A stretch of DNA of 64,000 nucleotides from Pseudomonas fluorescens (GTDB lineage: Bacteria; Pseudomonadota; Gammaproteobacteria; Pseudomonadales; Pseudomonadaceae): contig NZ_MOBX01000014.1 in NCBI RefSeq assembly GCF_003732425.1, positions 610,816 to 674,815 on the forward strand, read 5' to 3'. Shown piece after piece: positions 31,583 to 40,422 of this stretch. Both the position numbers and the translations under genes were made by a program. Below the pieces are notes generated by a model, which had not been told where the DNA came from, made no database searches, and saw nothing but the letters and a program-made list of their open reading frames with translations. Every line of letters begins with the position of its first letter. Positions within the stretch are counted from its first letter, which is position 1.

Positions 31583-32502
31583 ACTTTCTCAACCTCCGGA
31601 CGGCCCAGAATGCCGGTCGGACGGAACAACAGCACCAGAACCAATAAGCCGAAAGCCACGACGTCCTTGTACTGGTCGCCGAAGATATCGGCACCAAAGG
31701 CTTCCGCCACCCCAAGCACCAACCCGCCGAGCATGGCGCCGGGGATGCTGCCGATGCCGCCGAGTACCGCAGCGGTGAAGGCTTTGAGGCCGACGAGGAA
31801 ACCGGCGTTCGGGTTGATCACCCCGTATTGCATGCTCAGCAGCACAGCCGCGATGGCCGCCAGCGCAGCACCAATGACGAAGGTCAGGGCGATGATGTTG
31901 TTGGTGTTGATGCCGAGCAGGTTGGCCATCTTGATGTCTTCGGCGCAGGCGCGGCAGGCGCGACCCAGGCGAGAACGGGAGATGAACAGCGTCAGGCCGA
32001 GCATGGCGATCAGGGTCACCACGAACACCACGATTTGCATGTAGGAAATCAGCACTTCATGTGCACCACCTGGCCCGAAGGAAATGTTCCCGGGGATCAG
32101 GTTGGGGATGGATTTGTCCTTGGAGTCTTGCGCCAGCAGAACCGTGTTCTGCAGGAAGATCGACATACCGATGGCGGAGATCAGCGGGATCAGACGGTTG
32201 CTGCCGCGCAGGGGGCGGTAGGCGATCCGTTCGATGCTGTAGCCGTACGAACTGGTGACAACGATGCTCGCGATGAAGGCTGCGGTCATCAACAGCGGGA
32301 CGTTGTCGATTCCCATCATGGCCAGCCCGGCGATGGCGATGAACGCCACGTAGGAACCGATCATGTAGACCTCGCCGTGGGCGAAGTTGATCATTCCAAT
32401 GATGCCGTAAACCATCGTATAGCCGATGGCAATCAGGGCATACGTGCTGCCAATGGTCAGGCCATTAACCAGCTGTTGGAAGAAGTGATAGAGGTCAGGC
32501 AT
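31579..32502 (-). CDS. livH: Branched-chain amino acid ABC transporter permease LivH
   Basis: 307 aa permease with about eight helices: FFQQLVNGLTIGSTYALIAI at the N-terminus and the coupling loop RSRLGRACRACAEDIKMANL. Together with LivM it forms the translocation path. The ATG is 230 bp downstream of the livK stop on the minus strand, and that gap contains hairpins that may lower expression of the membrane genes relative to the binding protein. Confidence 0.96.
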   Translation of the reverse strand: MPDLYHFFQQLVNGLTIGSTYALIAIGYTMVYGIIGMINFAHGEVYMIGSYVAFIAIAGLAMMGIDNVPLLMTAAFIASIVVTSSYGYSIERIAYRPLRGSNRLIPLISAIGMSIFLQNTVLLAQDSKDKSIPNLIPGNISFGPGGAHEVLISYMQIVVFVVTLIAMLGLTLFISRSRLGRACRACAEDIKMANLLGINTNNIIALTFVIGAALAAIAAVLLSMQYGVINPNAGFLVGLKAFTAAVLGGIGSIPGAMLGGLVLGVAEAFGADIFGDQYKDVVAFGLLVLVLLFRPTGILGRPEVEKV

Positions 32503-32642
32503 TACAGCGCTCCTAAAAACCTGATACGCATTTCACTGGTGGAGTCATTTTCCCGCCCGGCCCCGTGGATCTCTATCCACTTCGAATCCGGGTTTTGCCA
32601 GCGAACCGCTGATGACGGTTTTGAGATTTTCAGGTGGGGAGA

Positions 32643-32708
32643 CTGGCGGATCACGCCAGCGCGGCCCATACATTCGTAAAACAAAGCCCACGGCACGCCG
32701 TGGGCTTT
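32643..32708 (-). terminator. Intercistronic hairpins between livK and livH (partial terminator)
   Basis: AAAGCCCACGGC and GCCGTGGGCTTT (32683-32708) form a perfect 12-bp stem with a 2-nt AC spacer; on the minus strand it is followed by GTTTTACG. A second small hairpin, CTGGCG-GATCA-CGCCAG, is at 32643-32659. Such a structure after a binding-protein gene usually lets only part of the transcripts reach the permease genes. Confidence 0.7.
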
Positions 32709-32732
32709 ATTGGCAGTCAGTCAGGGCGCGCC

Positions 32733-33860
32733 TTACTGAGGTGAAGCTTCAGTTTTTGGTTTGCCGAAGTGCCACTCGTAAACCACAAATTTGAAGTCCT
32801 TCAGGTCGCCCTTGGCGTCGAAGCTCAGGTCGCCAGTCGGGGTTTTGAAGGTGCCGGCGTGAATGGCTTCAGCCACTTTGGCCGGGTCTTCGGATTTGGC
32901 TGCGGTGATACCGCCGGCAATCACTTCAACCGCCGAGTAGGAAGGGAACACGAACGGGCCGCTCGGATCTTCTTTCTTCGCCTTGAATGCATCAGCCAGG
33001 GCAACGTTCGCTGGATCCTGGTCGAAGGATTTCGGCAGGGTTACCAGCAGACCTTCGGAAGCGTCTTTGGCGATCTGCGAAATGGAGTCGTTACCCACGC
33101 CTTCCGGACCCATGAACTTGGCTTTCAGGCCTTTTTCAGCGGACTGACGCAGGATCAGACCCAGCTCCGGGTGGTAGCCGCCGTAGTAAACGAAGTCGAC
33201 GTTGGCTTGCTTGAGTTTGGCGATGATCGAGGAGAAGTCCTTGTCGCCGGCGTTGACGCCTTCGAACACGGCAACTTTGGTGCCTTTCTTCTCGAGGGTG
33301 GCTTTAACGGCGGTGGCGATGCCTTCACCGTATTGTTGCTTGTCGTGCAGCACAGCAACGATTTTCGGTTTCACGTGATCGGCAATGTAGTTACCGGCGG
33401 CAGGGCCCTGGGCGCTGTCCAGACCGATGGTACGGAAGACCATTTTGTAACCACGGGCGGTGATGTCCGGGCTGGTGGCAGCCGGGGTGATCATGATCAC
33501 GCCTTCGTCTTCGTAGATGTCCGAAGCCGGTTGAGTAGAGCTGGAGCACAGGTGACCGACCACGAACTTGACGCCGTCGTTGACGACCTTGTTCGCGACC
33601 GCTACCGCTTGTTTTGGATCGCAGGCATCGTCGTATTCAACGGCTTCGAGTTTCTTGCCGTCGACGCCGCCCTTGGCGTTGATTTGTTCGATGGCCATTT
33701 TTGCGCCACTGAACTGCATGTCGCCGTACTGGGCTACTGGACCGGTCTTGGGACCGGCGATACCGATTTTGATGGTGTCAGCTGCGAACGAATGGCTGGC
33801 AACCCCGGCCAGAACCATAGCGGCAAACAGTTTGGAAATCTGCTTAGTAGCCTTAGTCAT
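32733..33860 (-). CDS. livK: Branched-chain amino acid periplasmic binding protein
   Basis: 375 aa (LivK, called BraC in P. aeruginosa). Signal peptide MTKATKQISKLFAAMVLAGV through SHSFA. The mature chain starts ADTIKIGIAGPKTGPVAQYG, the ligand-binding type I periplasmic fold; a Cys pair for a disulfide is visible (YDDACDPKQAV and VGHLCSSSTQPAS). It delivers Leu/Ile/Val (and often Ala/Thr in BraC) to LivHMGF. It is the first gene of the operon; the promoter is in the 352-bp region upstream. Confidence 0.95.
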   Translation of the reverse strand: MTKATKQISKLFAAMVLAGVASHSFAADTIKIGIAGPKTGPVAQYGDMQFSGAKMAIEQINAKGGVDGKKLEAVEYDDACDPKQAVAVANKVVNDGVKFVVGHLCSSSTQPASDIYEDEGVIMITPAATSPDITARGYKMVFRTIGLDSAQGPAAGNYIADHVKPKIVAVLHDKQQYGEGIATAVKATLEKKGTKVAVFEGVNAGDKDFSSIIAKLKQANVDFVYYGGYHPELGLILRQSAEKGLKAKFMGPEGVGNDSISQIAKDASEGLLVTLPKSFDQDPANVALADAFKAKKEDPSGPFVFPSYSAVEVIAGGITAAKSEDPAKVAEAIHAGTFKTPTGDLSFDAKGDLKDFKFVVYEWHFGKPKTEASPQ

Positions 33861-34212
33861 AGTGCTCCACTCTTACTGTTGTAATTTTTTTGAGTTCTGG
33901 CGCCGTAGCAGCAGAACCGGGTCAGATATCTTTGCGATACCCTCCGGAAATGCCCCCGGCAACTGTACCGGTACAGTGTAGAGCGCCGGTTGTCAGCCTG
34001 GGAAGCGGGCGCCGAGGGGCAAAACTTGGGGGTGTCGCATTTTTGAATGAAAAAGACAGAATTGCGGCGGGACGTTCGTGGGCATATAGCCCAATCAGCA
34101 GCATTCCCTGGCGTTCCTGCTCTTTTCGTTCGGTGCAGCCATTTGCAACCGGGTTTTGCTGACGGACCACCGACGTTATTATTCGCGTCGATTTCTTTTC
34201 CGGACAGCACCC
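33861..34212. other. 352-bp intergenic region, divergent promoters of livK and the DUF2288 gene
   Basis: The region contains the livK leader (T-rich near 33885) and an inverted pair, GGTACAGTG-like and CACTGTACCGG-like, around 33965-33977 (AACTGTACCGGTACAGTGTA), which is a perfect palindrome and could be an operator for livK. No further gene was seen. Confidence 0.55.
33962..33977. promoter_or_regulatory. Palindrome ACTGTACCGGTACAGT, candidate operator
   Basis: A perfect 16-bp dyad, ACTGTACC-GGTACAGT, 100 bp upstream of livK. Its symmetry suggests a dimeric regulator. No known consensus was recognised; a chance palindrome is unlikely but possible. Confidence 0.5.
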
Positions 34213-34533
34213 ATGAATCAAGAACCTAGCACCCTCTATGCCAAGCTGCTTGGTGAAACCGCATCTATTACCTGGAAAGAGTTGGAGCCGTTCTTCGCCA
34301 AGGGTGCCCTATTGTGGGTCGACCCGCTGCTTGATTTGATCGCTGCCGCCGAGGCCGTGGCGTCGGATGAGGGCGAGAAAGTGGCTGCCTGGCTGGCCGA
34401 AGACAAGGTCGCCAAGCTGTCTGAAACGCGGGCGCTGGATCTTTTTGAACGTGATCCGCAACTCTGGGCAGTGGTGGTTTCGCCGTGGATTCTGATCCAG
34501 GAAAGGGCAGTCGCTTCTGACGCTGCACCTTGA
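34213..34533 (+). CDS. DUF2288 family protein
   Basis: 106 aa, soluble, acidic and helical. The sequence MNQEPSTLYAKLLGETASIT and WVDPLLDLIAAAEAVASDEG, then EDKVAKLSETRALDLFERDP, match the DUF2288 pattern. The function is unknown. The start at 34213 gives the canonical N-terminus; an upstream in-frame ATG (34156) would add non-conserved residues. A hairpin follows at 34656-34675. Confidence 0.85.
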   Translation: MNQEPSTLYAKLLGETASITWKELEPFFAKGALLWVDPLLDLIAAAEAVASDEGEKVAAWLAEDKVAKLSETRALDLFERDPQLWAVVVSPWILIQERAVASDAAP

Positions 34534-34655
34534 TGGTGCGACCGGTCGTCAGCGGAAAGTGTGTAGCGGAGTAGCGTGATGGCACGTTGCCGTAGAGAAA
34601 CACCACAAGCGCGGGTGGCATCACGGTGACGTAAACGTAACGGGAACAGTTTAGT

Positions 34656-34675
34656 AAGCAGCCTAACGGCTGCTT
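34656..34675 (+). terminator. Hairpin after the DUF2288 gene
   Basis: AAGCAGCC-TAAC-GGCTGCTT, followed by AATTGTTTC. A plausible rho-independent terminator with a weak T tract. Confidence 0.65.
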
Positions 34676-34727
34676 AATTGTTTCTGGATATTGGAAAGGC
34701 TGAAATCTTCAGTGAATTTGAAGGCCT

Positions 34728-34792
34728 CTTCGCGAGCAGGCTCGCTCCCACAGGGGAATGCATTCCAATGTGGGAGCGAGCCTGCTCGCGAA
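34728..34792. repeat. Palindromic repeat (CTTCGCGAGCAGGCTCGCTCCCACA family)
   Basis: CTTCGCGAGCAGGCTCGCTC and GAGCGAGCCTGCTCGCGAA with a 20-odd bp loop, between the convergent DUF2288 and tubulin-like genes. Confidence 0.85.
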
Positions 34793-34812
34793 TGGGGCGA
34801 CTCGGTTCTGGA

Positions 34813-37011
34813 TCAGACCGAGAACGACTTGCCGGTATGGTTATTGAGGGAAATAACCTTGGTCTTGCCAATCCGGTGACGGTAAATCTCGCGCAAGTAC
34901 TTGATCGACTTCTTCACGCAATCCCGCGACAGACGAATGTCGTTGATCGAGACAAACTTTTCTTTGTCATTGATCAGTTCGCGGTACTTTTTCTCGTACA
35001 TCGGTTTGATCGCGTACCAGTTGGTATCGAGGATTTTTGCCGGGTTTTCGAATTCGTTGAGCAGGTCATCGATGCGGTCTTCGTCGAATTCTTCGTTGAT
35101 GATGAAATCGAGGATCGAGTTGTCGAGGGTCTCGTCGAAACGATACGGGTTCTTCGCGAAGCAGCGCTTGATAAACGCCACGATCAGGGTCAGGAAGTCG
35201 TCCGACAGGCACGGGCTCTTGGCGATTAGCGTGGTCAGCGAGAGGTTGGCCGAGGCGCCGATTACCAGCGCGTAACGCTTGAGCGTGGTGTTGGGGAACA
35301 GGCTGTTGAGGTGGGTCTTCAACCGGTTCAGGTCCATGTACGACAGCTTGTAGTCTTTCGGCAGCGAGACGATCGAGACCACCGACGAGCAGTTCTTGAA
35401 GAAGTGCAGGTCGTGCAGCGCGGCAGCGTCGTAGCCGGAATTCTTGTACTGCTCAAGCGACGCGCGATAACGCTTGGACTCGATCGGCAGCAGGCTGATG
35501 CCTTCGATCGCCTGGGTGACTTTGTTGAAGTGCGGCAGGTCGATCGAGCGGAAGAACAGGTCGTCGATGTTCAGGCGCTGCGGTTCTTTGTCGAACACCT
35601 TGAACTTGTCGCTGCTTGGCGGCGGGGTTTCCGGCACCACCGATTCGGCGTAGGCGATCGCCACCGGGCCGGCCAGACTCATGAACAGGTCGTTGGCGTC
35701 GAGGCGAATGGTTTCGCCGATGTCGATGCCGGCGCGGCGGAAGTAGTTCTGGTCGTAGTCAGTGGTGACTGCCTGCGCGGTCAGAATGTTGAAGATCTGC
35801 TGCGAGATGTATTGGTTGGCGTGCTTCTCCATGGCATTGACATCAATGTTCTGGATGTTGCCGTCATCGCTCTCTTCGGCGTAACGCATGATGTCGTTGG
35901 AGATCAGCATCATCGCGTTCCATGGGCGAATACGCCCCATGACGCTGGCTTCGCTGCTGTCTTCGTTGGCGAAGTTGTAGGAGAAATCCCATTCTTCCGA
36001 GAGGTATTTGCACAGCAGGCGCCCGGCGTTGATGTGCAGCGCCTCGGACATTTCGCTGCGGTGATCGGAAATGTTCGGCAGTACGCAGATGCCGCTGGTG
36101 AAGATCGGTTCGAAGACGAACGAATGCCCGCTCTTGCCGTCATGCTCGTCCATCGGTTTGGTGTCGAACGTCTTATTCATGTACGAGTGCTGCTGGGCCA
36201 GGCCGAATTCCGAGGCCATGCCGGAACCGGTTCCGCCGCCGGCACTGAAGATCGAGAAATACAGGCGCGACTGGTTGGCCTTGATGCCGCAGCTGTCGAT
36301 CAGGTACGAGTGGATCATTTTCCAGTCAGGGCTGGAGAAGCGCTGGGTGTCCTTGTTGAGGATGATCTTCGCCAGGTACTGGCCGAGGATCGGCGCGTTA
36401 CCGGCGCCACCGGCGTGGACTTCGGACAAGTCCATGATCTTCATTTTGCTGTAGTCGCGCAGGAAGCCGCTTTTCTCGCCCTTGCGCGAAAAACGGATGC
36501 GCCCGGCGATGTCCTTGTCGAGGTCGCCGAGCATCACCAGCGGTTCGACCAGAAACACCGGTTTGGTCGATTTGTTCGGGCCGATCCGCAGGTTTTGCTT
36601 GATCCACTGCGCCGGGCTGTAGCCCTTGTCAGCCAGTCGGCGATCAGCCGCACGGTCTTCGTTGTTGAATTCGTTGAGGTAGAACTTGCGCGCGTTGTAC
36701 ACCAACTCCGCGACGTCGAGGGCGATGTTCGAGCCGCAGCGACCGAGGCCGATCAGGCACACCGAGGGAAATTCCTGATCGCTGTGCTGTTCGTTGTCGC
36801 CTTCCAGGTGTGGCGGGCGCGGGAACACCAGATCACGCAAACCGTCGAGGTTGTCGAGGATGCGGTCGGTATTGGTTTCGGTGAAGTACAGGTATTGCTG
36901 GGTCGACAGCGGGCGCGACGGGAGCAATGGCTTTGACGGTGACGGGCTGTTGGCGGCGGGGCTCAAAGTCAGATCGGACACCGCAGTGGCGGGATTGTTT
37001 TTAGAAGTCAT
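34813..37011 (-). CDS. Tubulin/FtsZ-like GTPase (large, PF13809-type)
   Basis: 732 aa. After a disordered Ser/Pro-rich N-terminus (residues 1-35), residues 84-100 contain a phosphate-binding loop VCLIGLGRCGSNIALDV, and residues 254-270 contain the tubulin signature FSAGGGTGSGMASEFG (GGGTGSG at 258-264). Later blocks include FVFEPIFTSGICVLPNISDH and ISNDIMRYAEESDDG. This combination places it in the tubulin/FtsZ superfamily rather than classical FtsZ; the length fits the large tubulin-like family. It likely binds GTP and may form filaments; its cellular role is unknown. The start at 37011 was chosen because the longer frame upstream runs into the divergent gene's promoter and lacks homologous character. 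It is divergent from the HIBADH-like gene. Confidence 0.8.
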   Translation of the reverse strand: MTSKNNPATAVSDLTLSPAANSPSPSKPLLPSRPLSTQQYLYFTETNTDRILDNLDGLRDLVFPRPPHLEGDNEQHSDQEFPSVCLIGLGRCGSNIALDVAELVYNARKFYLNEFNNEDRAADRRLADKGYSPAQWIKQNLRIGPNKSTKPVFLVEPLVMLGDLDKDIAGRIRFSRKGEKSGFLRDYSKMKIMDLSEVHAGGAGNAPILGQYLAKIILNKDTQRFSSPDWKMIHSYLIDSCGIKANQSRLYFSIFSAGGGTGSGMASEFGLAQQHSYMNKTFDTKPMDEHDGKSGHSFVFEPIFTSGICVLPNISDHRSEMSEALHINAGRLLCKYLSEEWDFSYNFANEDSSEASVMGRIRPWNAMMLISNDIMRYAEESDDGNIQNIDVNAMEKHANQYISQQIFNILTAQAVTTDYDQNYFRRAGIDIGETIRLDANDLFMSLAGPVAIAYAESVVPETPPPSSDKFKVFDKEPQRLNIDDLFFRSIDLPHFNKVTQAIEGISLLPIESKRYRASLEQYKNSGYDAAALHDLHFFKNCSSVVSIVSLPKDYKLSYMDLNRLKTHLNSLFPNTTLKRYALVIGASANLSLTTLIAKSPCLSDDFLTLIVAFIKRCFAKNPYRFDETLDNSILDFIINEEFDEDRIDDLLNEFENPAKILDTNWYAIKPMYEKKYRELINDKEKFVSINDIRLSRDCVKKSIKYLREIYRHRIGKTKVISLNNHTGKSFSV

Positions 37012-37205
37012 TGTGCGCCATATACCTGGACTGGGTTGGCTCGCTGGCCAATGCCTGCGAACCTCACGGAATAAGATCTCGCGTCTTTGTGCGCGAATTG
37101 AGCCCGAGCGCCAGGGTTTTGGCCTGACTATCGCTGGGGGGAATCCTTTCCTGATCGTTGATGAATCGGCCATTATTCGGCGATCTTTAATGGAAAAGAG
37201 GCAAA

Positions 37206-38102
37206 ATGATGTCAACGCTACCTTCGTTGGGGTTCGCCGGAATCGGGCTGATGGGCCTGCCCATGTGCCGGCGCCTGTTGGCGGCGGGTTATCCGCTGAC
37301 CGTTTGGAATCGCAACCCGGACAAGTGCGCGCCACTGGTCGAAGCCGGCGCGCGACAGGTCGTGAGCCCCGCTGAACTGTGCGAACACGCCGACGTGGTG
37401 ATGCTGTGTCTGGCCGACACGGCGGTGGTGCGCGAAGTGGTTTTTGGCGCTGAAGGTATCGCCGAAGGCGCGAAAAACGGCCAGTTGCTGGTGGACTTTT
37501 CCAGCCTTGAGCCGACGGCCACTCGCGAGATGGCGGCAGAGCTGGTGGAGAAAACCGGCATGAGCTGGCTGGACTCACCGGTGTCCGGCGGCGTGGTGGG
37601 TGCCGAGGCGGGCAGCCTGGCGATCATGGTTGGTGGCGCTGCGGCCGATCTTCAGCGCGTACGTCCGGTGCTGCTCAACCTCGGACAACGCGTCACGCAC
37701 ATGGGCGGCATCGGCGCGGGGCAGGTGACCAAGGCCTGCAATCAGATGATCGTCGCCTGCAACGCGCTGGTGATTGCCGAGGTGGTGGCGCTCGCCGAAC
37801 AAGCGGGGGTCGATGCGAGCCTGATCGCCGAAGCGCTGGCCGGTGGTTTTGCCGACTCCAAACCGTTGCAGATCCTCGCCCCGCAAATGGCTGAAAGCCG
37901 TTTCGAACCGATCAAATGGCACGTGCGCACGCTGCTCAAGGATCTCGACACCGCCGTCAAATTCTCCCGCGAACAGGGCTCGGCGACGCCAATCAGCGGA
38001 TTGGCCGCACAACTGATGCGCCTGCATGGGGCGCAAGGCTTTTTGGCGCAGGATCCAGCGACACTGGTGCAAATGTACCGCGCGCCAGAATCAGCGGATT
38101 GA
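37206..38102 (+). CDS. NAD(P)-dependent 3-hydroxyisobutyrate dehydrogenase family oxidoreductase
   Basis: 298 aa. N-terminal Rossmann fold with GFAGIGLMGLPMCRRLLAAG (GxGxMGxxM), then VVMLCLADTAVVREVVFG. The substrate motif DSPVSGGVVGAEAGSLAIMV and the catalytic lysine region VTKACNQMIVACNALVIAEV are typical of the HIBADH/tartronate semialdehyde reductase family. The substrate is unknown. AGAGG precedes ATGATG; either ATG could be used. The end overlaps the convergent MucR-like gene by 110 bp. Confidence 0.9.
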   Translation: MMSTLPSLGFAGIGLMGLPMCRRLLAAGYPLTVWNRNPDKCAPLVEAGARQVVSPAELCEHADVVMLCLADTAVVREVVFGAEGIAEGAKNGQLLVDFSSLEPTATREMAAELVEKTGMSWLDSPVSGGVVGAEAGSLAIMVGGAAADLQRVRPVLLNLGQRVTHMGGIGAGQVTKACNQMIVACNALVIAEVVALAEQAGVDASLIAEALAGGFADSKPLQILAPQMAESRFEPIKWHVRTLLKDLDTAVKFSREQGSATPISGLAAQLMRLHGAQGFLAQDPATLVQMYRAPESAD

Positions 38103-40275
38103 CCGCGTGTGAATGCTTGCGCTGATTGATTTCTTCCAGCACCGGACGCAGCTCGTCCAGCGGCACCGGGCGGCTGAGCAGGTAACCCTGAATGAAATCG
38201 CAGCCCGAGCGTTCAAGGAATTCGTACTGCTCCAGGCTTTCCACGCCCTCGGTCACCACCTGTAAATGCAGGGTGTGCGCCATGACGATGATCGCCTGGA
38301 CGATCTCCATGTCGGCGGTCGCCGTGGGAATGTCGAGGATGAACGAGCGGTCGATCTTCAGGGTGTTGAGCGGCAGGCGCTTGAGGTAGGCCAGCGAGGA
38401 ATAGCCGGTGCCGAAGTCGTCAATCGACAGTGAGACGCCAAGCGCGCGGATCTGGCGCAGCAGTACCAGGGTGTTGGCGATGTTGCCCATCAGCGCATTC
38501 TCGGTGACTTCCAGCTCCAGCCGTTCCGGCGCCACCCCGGCGCTGCGTAATGCGCTTTCGATTTCGTTGGCCAGTTCCTCCCGGGTGAGGTTGAGTGGTG
38601 AGCAGTTCCAGGCAATTTTCAGTTCTTCGCAGCCATGCCGCGACAATTCACCCAGATCCTTGCAGGCCCGGCGCAGCACCCAATTATCCAGCTCGGCAAT
38701 CAGGCCGTTGTTTTCGGCGATGGAGATAAAGCGATCCGGGGTCAGTAAACCGTGCAGCGGATGCTGCCAGCGGATCAGCGCTTCGAGTTTGGTGACGCGG
38801 CCAGTCTTCAGTTCGAAGATCGGTTGGTAATACAGCGTCAGGCCGTTTTCTTCGCGCAAGGCGTGGCGCAATTCTTCTTCCAGTTGCAGCTCGAAGCTGG
38901 CGCGGGTCTTGAGGTTGGAACTGAAAAAATGCAGGCCGTTGCGCCCCGCGCCTTTGGATTGATACAGCGCCAGATCGGCGTGTTTGAGCAGTTCCTCGCA
39001 GGTGCTGCCATCTTCCGGAAACAGGCTGATGCCAATGCTGGTGGTCATCACCATGCGGCGTCCAGCCAGTTCGATTGGCTCTTTCATCTTGAGCATGATG
39101 CGCTGGGCCATATTGCGGGCTTCTTCGCGGTCACGCAGGTTGATGAGGATGCAGAACTCGTCGCCGCCGAAACGCGCGACCACGTCTTCATGGCTGCGCA
39201 CCGAGCCTTTGATGTGATTGGCGATGACCTTGAGCAACTCGTCACCGGCGTCATGGCCGAGGCTGTCGTTGATCCGTTTGAAGTGGTCGATGTCGAGAAA
39301 CATCACCGCGAGCATGCCGCCCTCGGTGGTCTTCTGGCTGAGCTTTTCGGCAAAGATCTGATTGAACCCGCGACGGTTGATCAGGTTGGTCAGGGCATCG
39401 TAGTTGGCCGCTTGTTGCAGCGACGCGCGCGCCTGATCGAGCTGGCTAAGCAGGGCGTTGACGCGACGCAGGTCCTCTTCCTTGTTCTGCAGTTTCTTGT
39501 CGGCCAGCGCCGCACTGATCGCACTGCCAAGGATCAGCAGGATGATCAGCGCCACGGTCAGGCCCAGTTGCAGATGCCCGTTATCGCCGCCGCTCGCTGT
39601 CAGGTCTCCCTCGGGAAGAACCAGATCCAGCGCAGCCATGCCGGTGAAATGCATGCTGATGATGCCGGCGCCGAGAATCAGCGCAGCGCTGTACTTGAGC
39701 AACTGATGCGCCACGCCCCTGCCTTCGCTCAGATAGCGGGCCACCCACAGCGCGGAGAAACTGGCGCCGATGGCGATCGCCACCGACAGCGCGAACAGTC
39801 CTGGATGATAGTAGGCGGTGGCGCTCGACTTCATGGCCGCCATGCCAACGTAATGCATGCCGGCGATGCCCAGGCCGATGAAAAACGCGGTTTTCAAGCA
39901 ATGCAACGCACTCGGCTGCACTTCGCTCAGGGTTTGCATGGCCAGCCAAGAGGCGAGCAGGGCGATCAGCAACGAGAAAAGGGTGATGCCGAGGTCGTAC
40001 TGAATGTCGATCGGTGTCTGAAAAGCCAGCATGCCGATGAAATGCATGGCCCAGATGCCGCCGGCCAGGCAGGTCGCGCCGATCCAGCGCCAAATTCGCC
40101 GCGACCCCGGATCTTCGGCATGTACCACGCGCTCAGCCATATCCAGGGTGGCGAAACTGGCTGCGCAGGCGACCAGATACGCCACCATCACCAGGAGAGG
40201 GTTGTGACTGCAATCGAGGAGAACCCGCCCGCTCGCCGGCAGCTCGGCAACAAACTGCAAACCAAGCCACTCCAT
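37993..40275 (-). CDS. mucR: MHYT-GGDEF-EAL protein (MucR-like)
   Basis: 760 aa. Seven N-terminal membrane helices form an MHYT sensor, with three repeats: AMHFIGMLA, GMHYVGMAA and SMHFTGMAA. A coiled-coil linker precedes an intact GGDEF domain (VARFGGDEFCILINL) and an intact EAL domain (KLEALIRWQHPLHG, LSIDDFGTGYSSLAYLKRLP, VVTEGVES). MHYT may sense O2, CO or NO via copper. In P. aeruginosa MucR (PA1727) supplies c-di-GMP for alginate. The C-terminal 40 residues (after NQRKHSHAVN) lie in a part that overlaps the convergent dehydrogenase gene by 110 bp. Ortholog naming is by architecture only. Confidence 0.88.
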   Translation of the reverse strand: MEWLGLQFVAELPASGRVLLDCSHNPLLVMVAYLVACAASFATLDMAERVVHAEDPGSRRIWRWIGATCLAGGIWAMHFIGMLAFQTPIDIQYDLGITLFSLLIALLASWLAMQTLSEVQPSALHCLKTAFFIGLGIAGMHYVGMAAMKSSATAYYHPGLFALSVAIAIGASFSALWVARYLSEGRGVAHQLLKYSAALILGAGIISMHFTGMAALDLVLPEGDLTASGGDNGHLQLGLTVALIILLILGSAISAALADKKLQNKEEDLRRVNALLSQLDQARASLQQAANYDALTNLINRRGFNQIFAEKLSQKTTEGGMLAVMFLDIDHFKRINDSLGHDAGDELLKVIANHIKGSVRSHEDVVARFGGDEFCILINLRDREEARNMAQRIMLKMKEPIELAGRRMVMTTSIGISLFPEDGSTCEELLKHADLALYQSKGAGRNGLHFFSSNLKTRASFELQLEEELRHALREENGLTLYYQPIFELKTGRVTKLEALIRWQHPLHGLLTPDRFISIAENNGLIAELDNWVLRRACKDLGELSRHGCEELKIAWNCSPLNLTREELANEIESALRSAGVAPERLELEVTENALMGNIANTLVLLRQIRALGVSLSIDDFGTGYSSLAYLKRLPLNTLKIDRSFILDIPTATADMEIVQAIIVMAHTLHLQVVTEGVESLEQYEFLERSGCDFIQGYLLSRPVPLDELRPVLEEINQRKHSHAVNPLILARGTFAPVSLDPAPKSLAPHAGASVVRPIR

Positions 40276-40422
40276 AGCATGCCCCGTCTCTGAAGTCGTC
40301 CCGAGTGCGCGTTGAACGCAGTTGAATGTCAGGAGTATAGAGGCCGATTTCGGGGTGCAAGCGGTAGTGGCACATTGGCGCTAATGATTTTGGCATTAGC
40401 GTCATAGCGATTGGCGCTAACG

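Noticed and set aside
35311..36936. A long plus-strand frame (541 codons) antisense to the tubulin-like gene
   Set aside because: No domain features; the opposite strand carries the GGGTGSG signature and normal codon use.
37012..37578. A longer N-terminus (189 codons) for the tubulin-like gene
   Set aside because: The extension overlaps the divergent dehydrogenase gene start and has low-complexity Arg/Pro/Ser composition; MTSKNN at 37011 is a better start.
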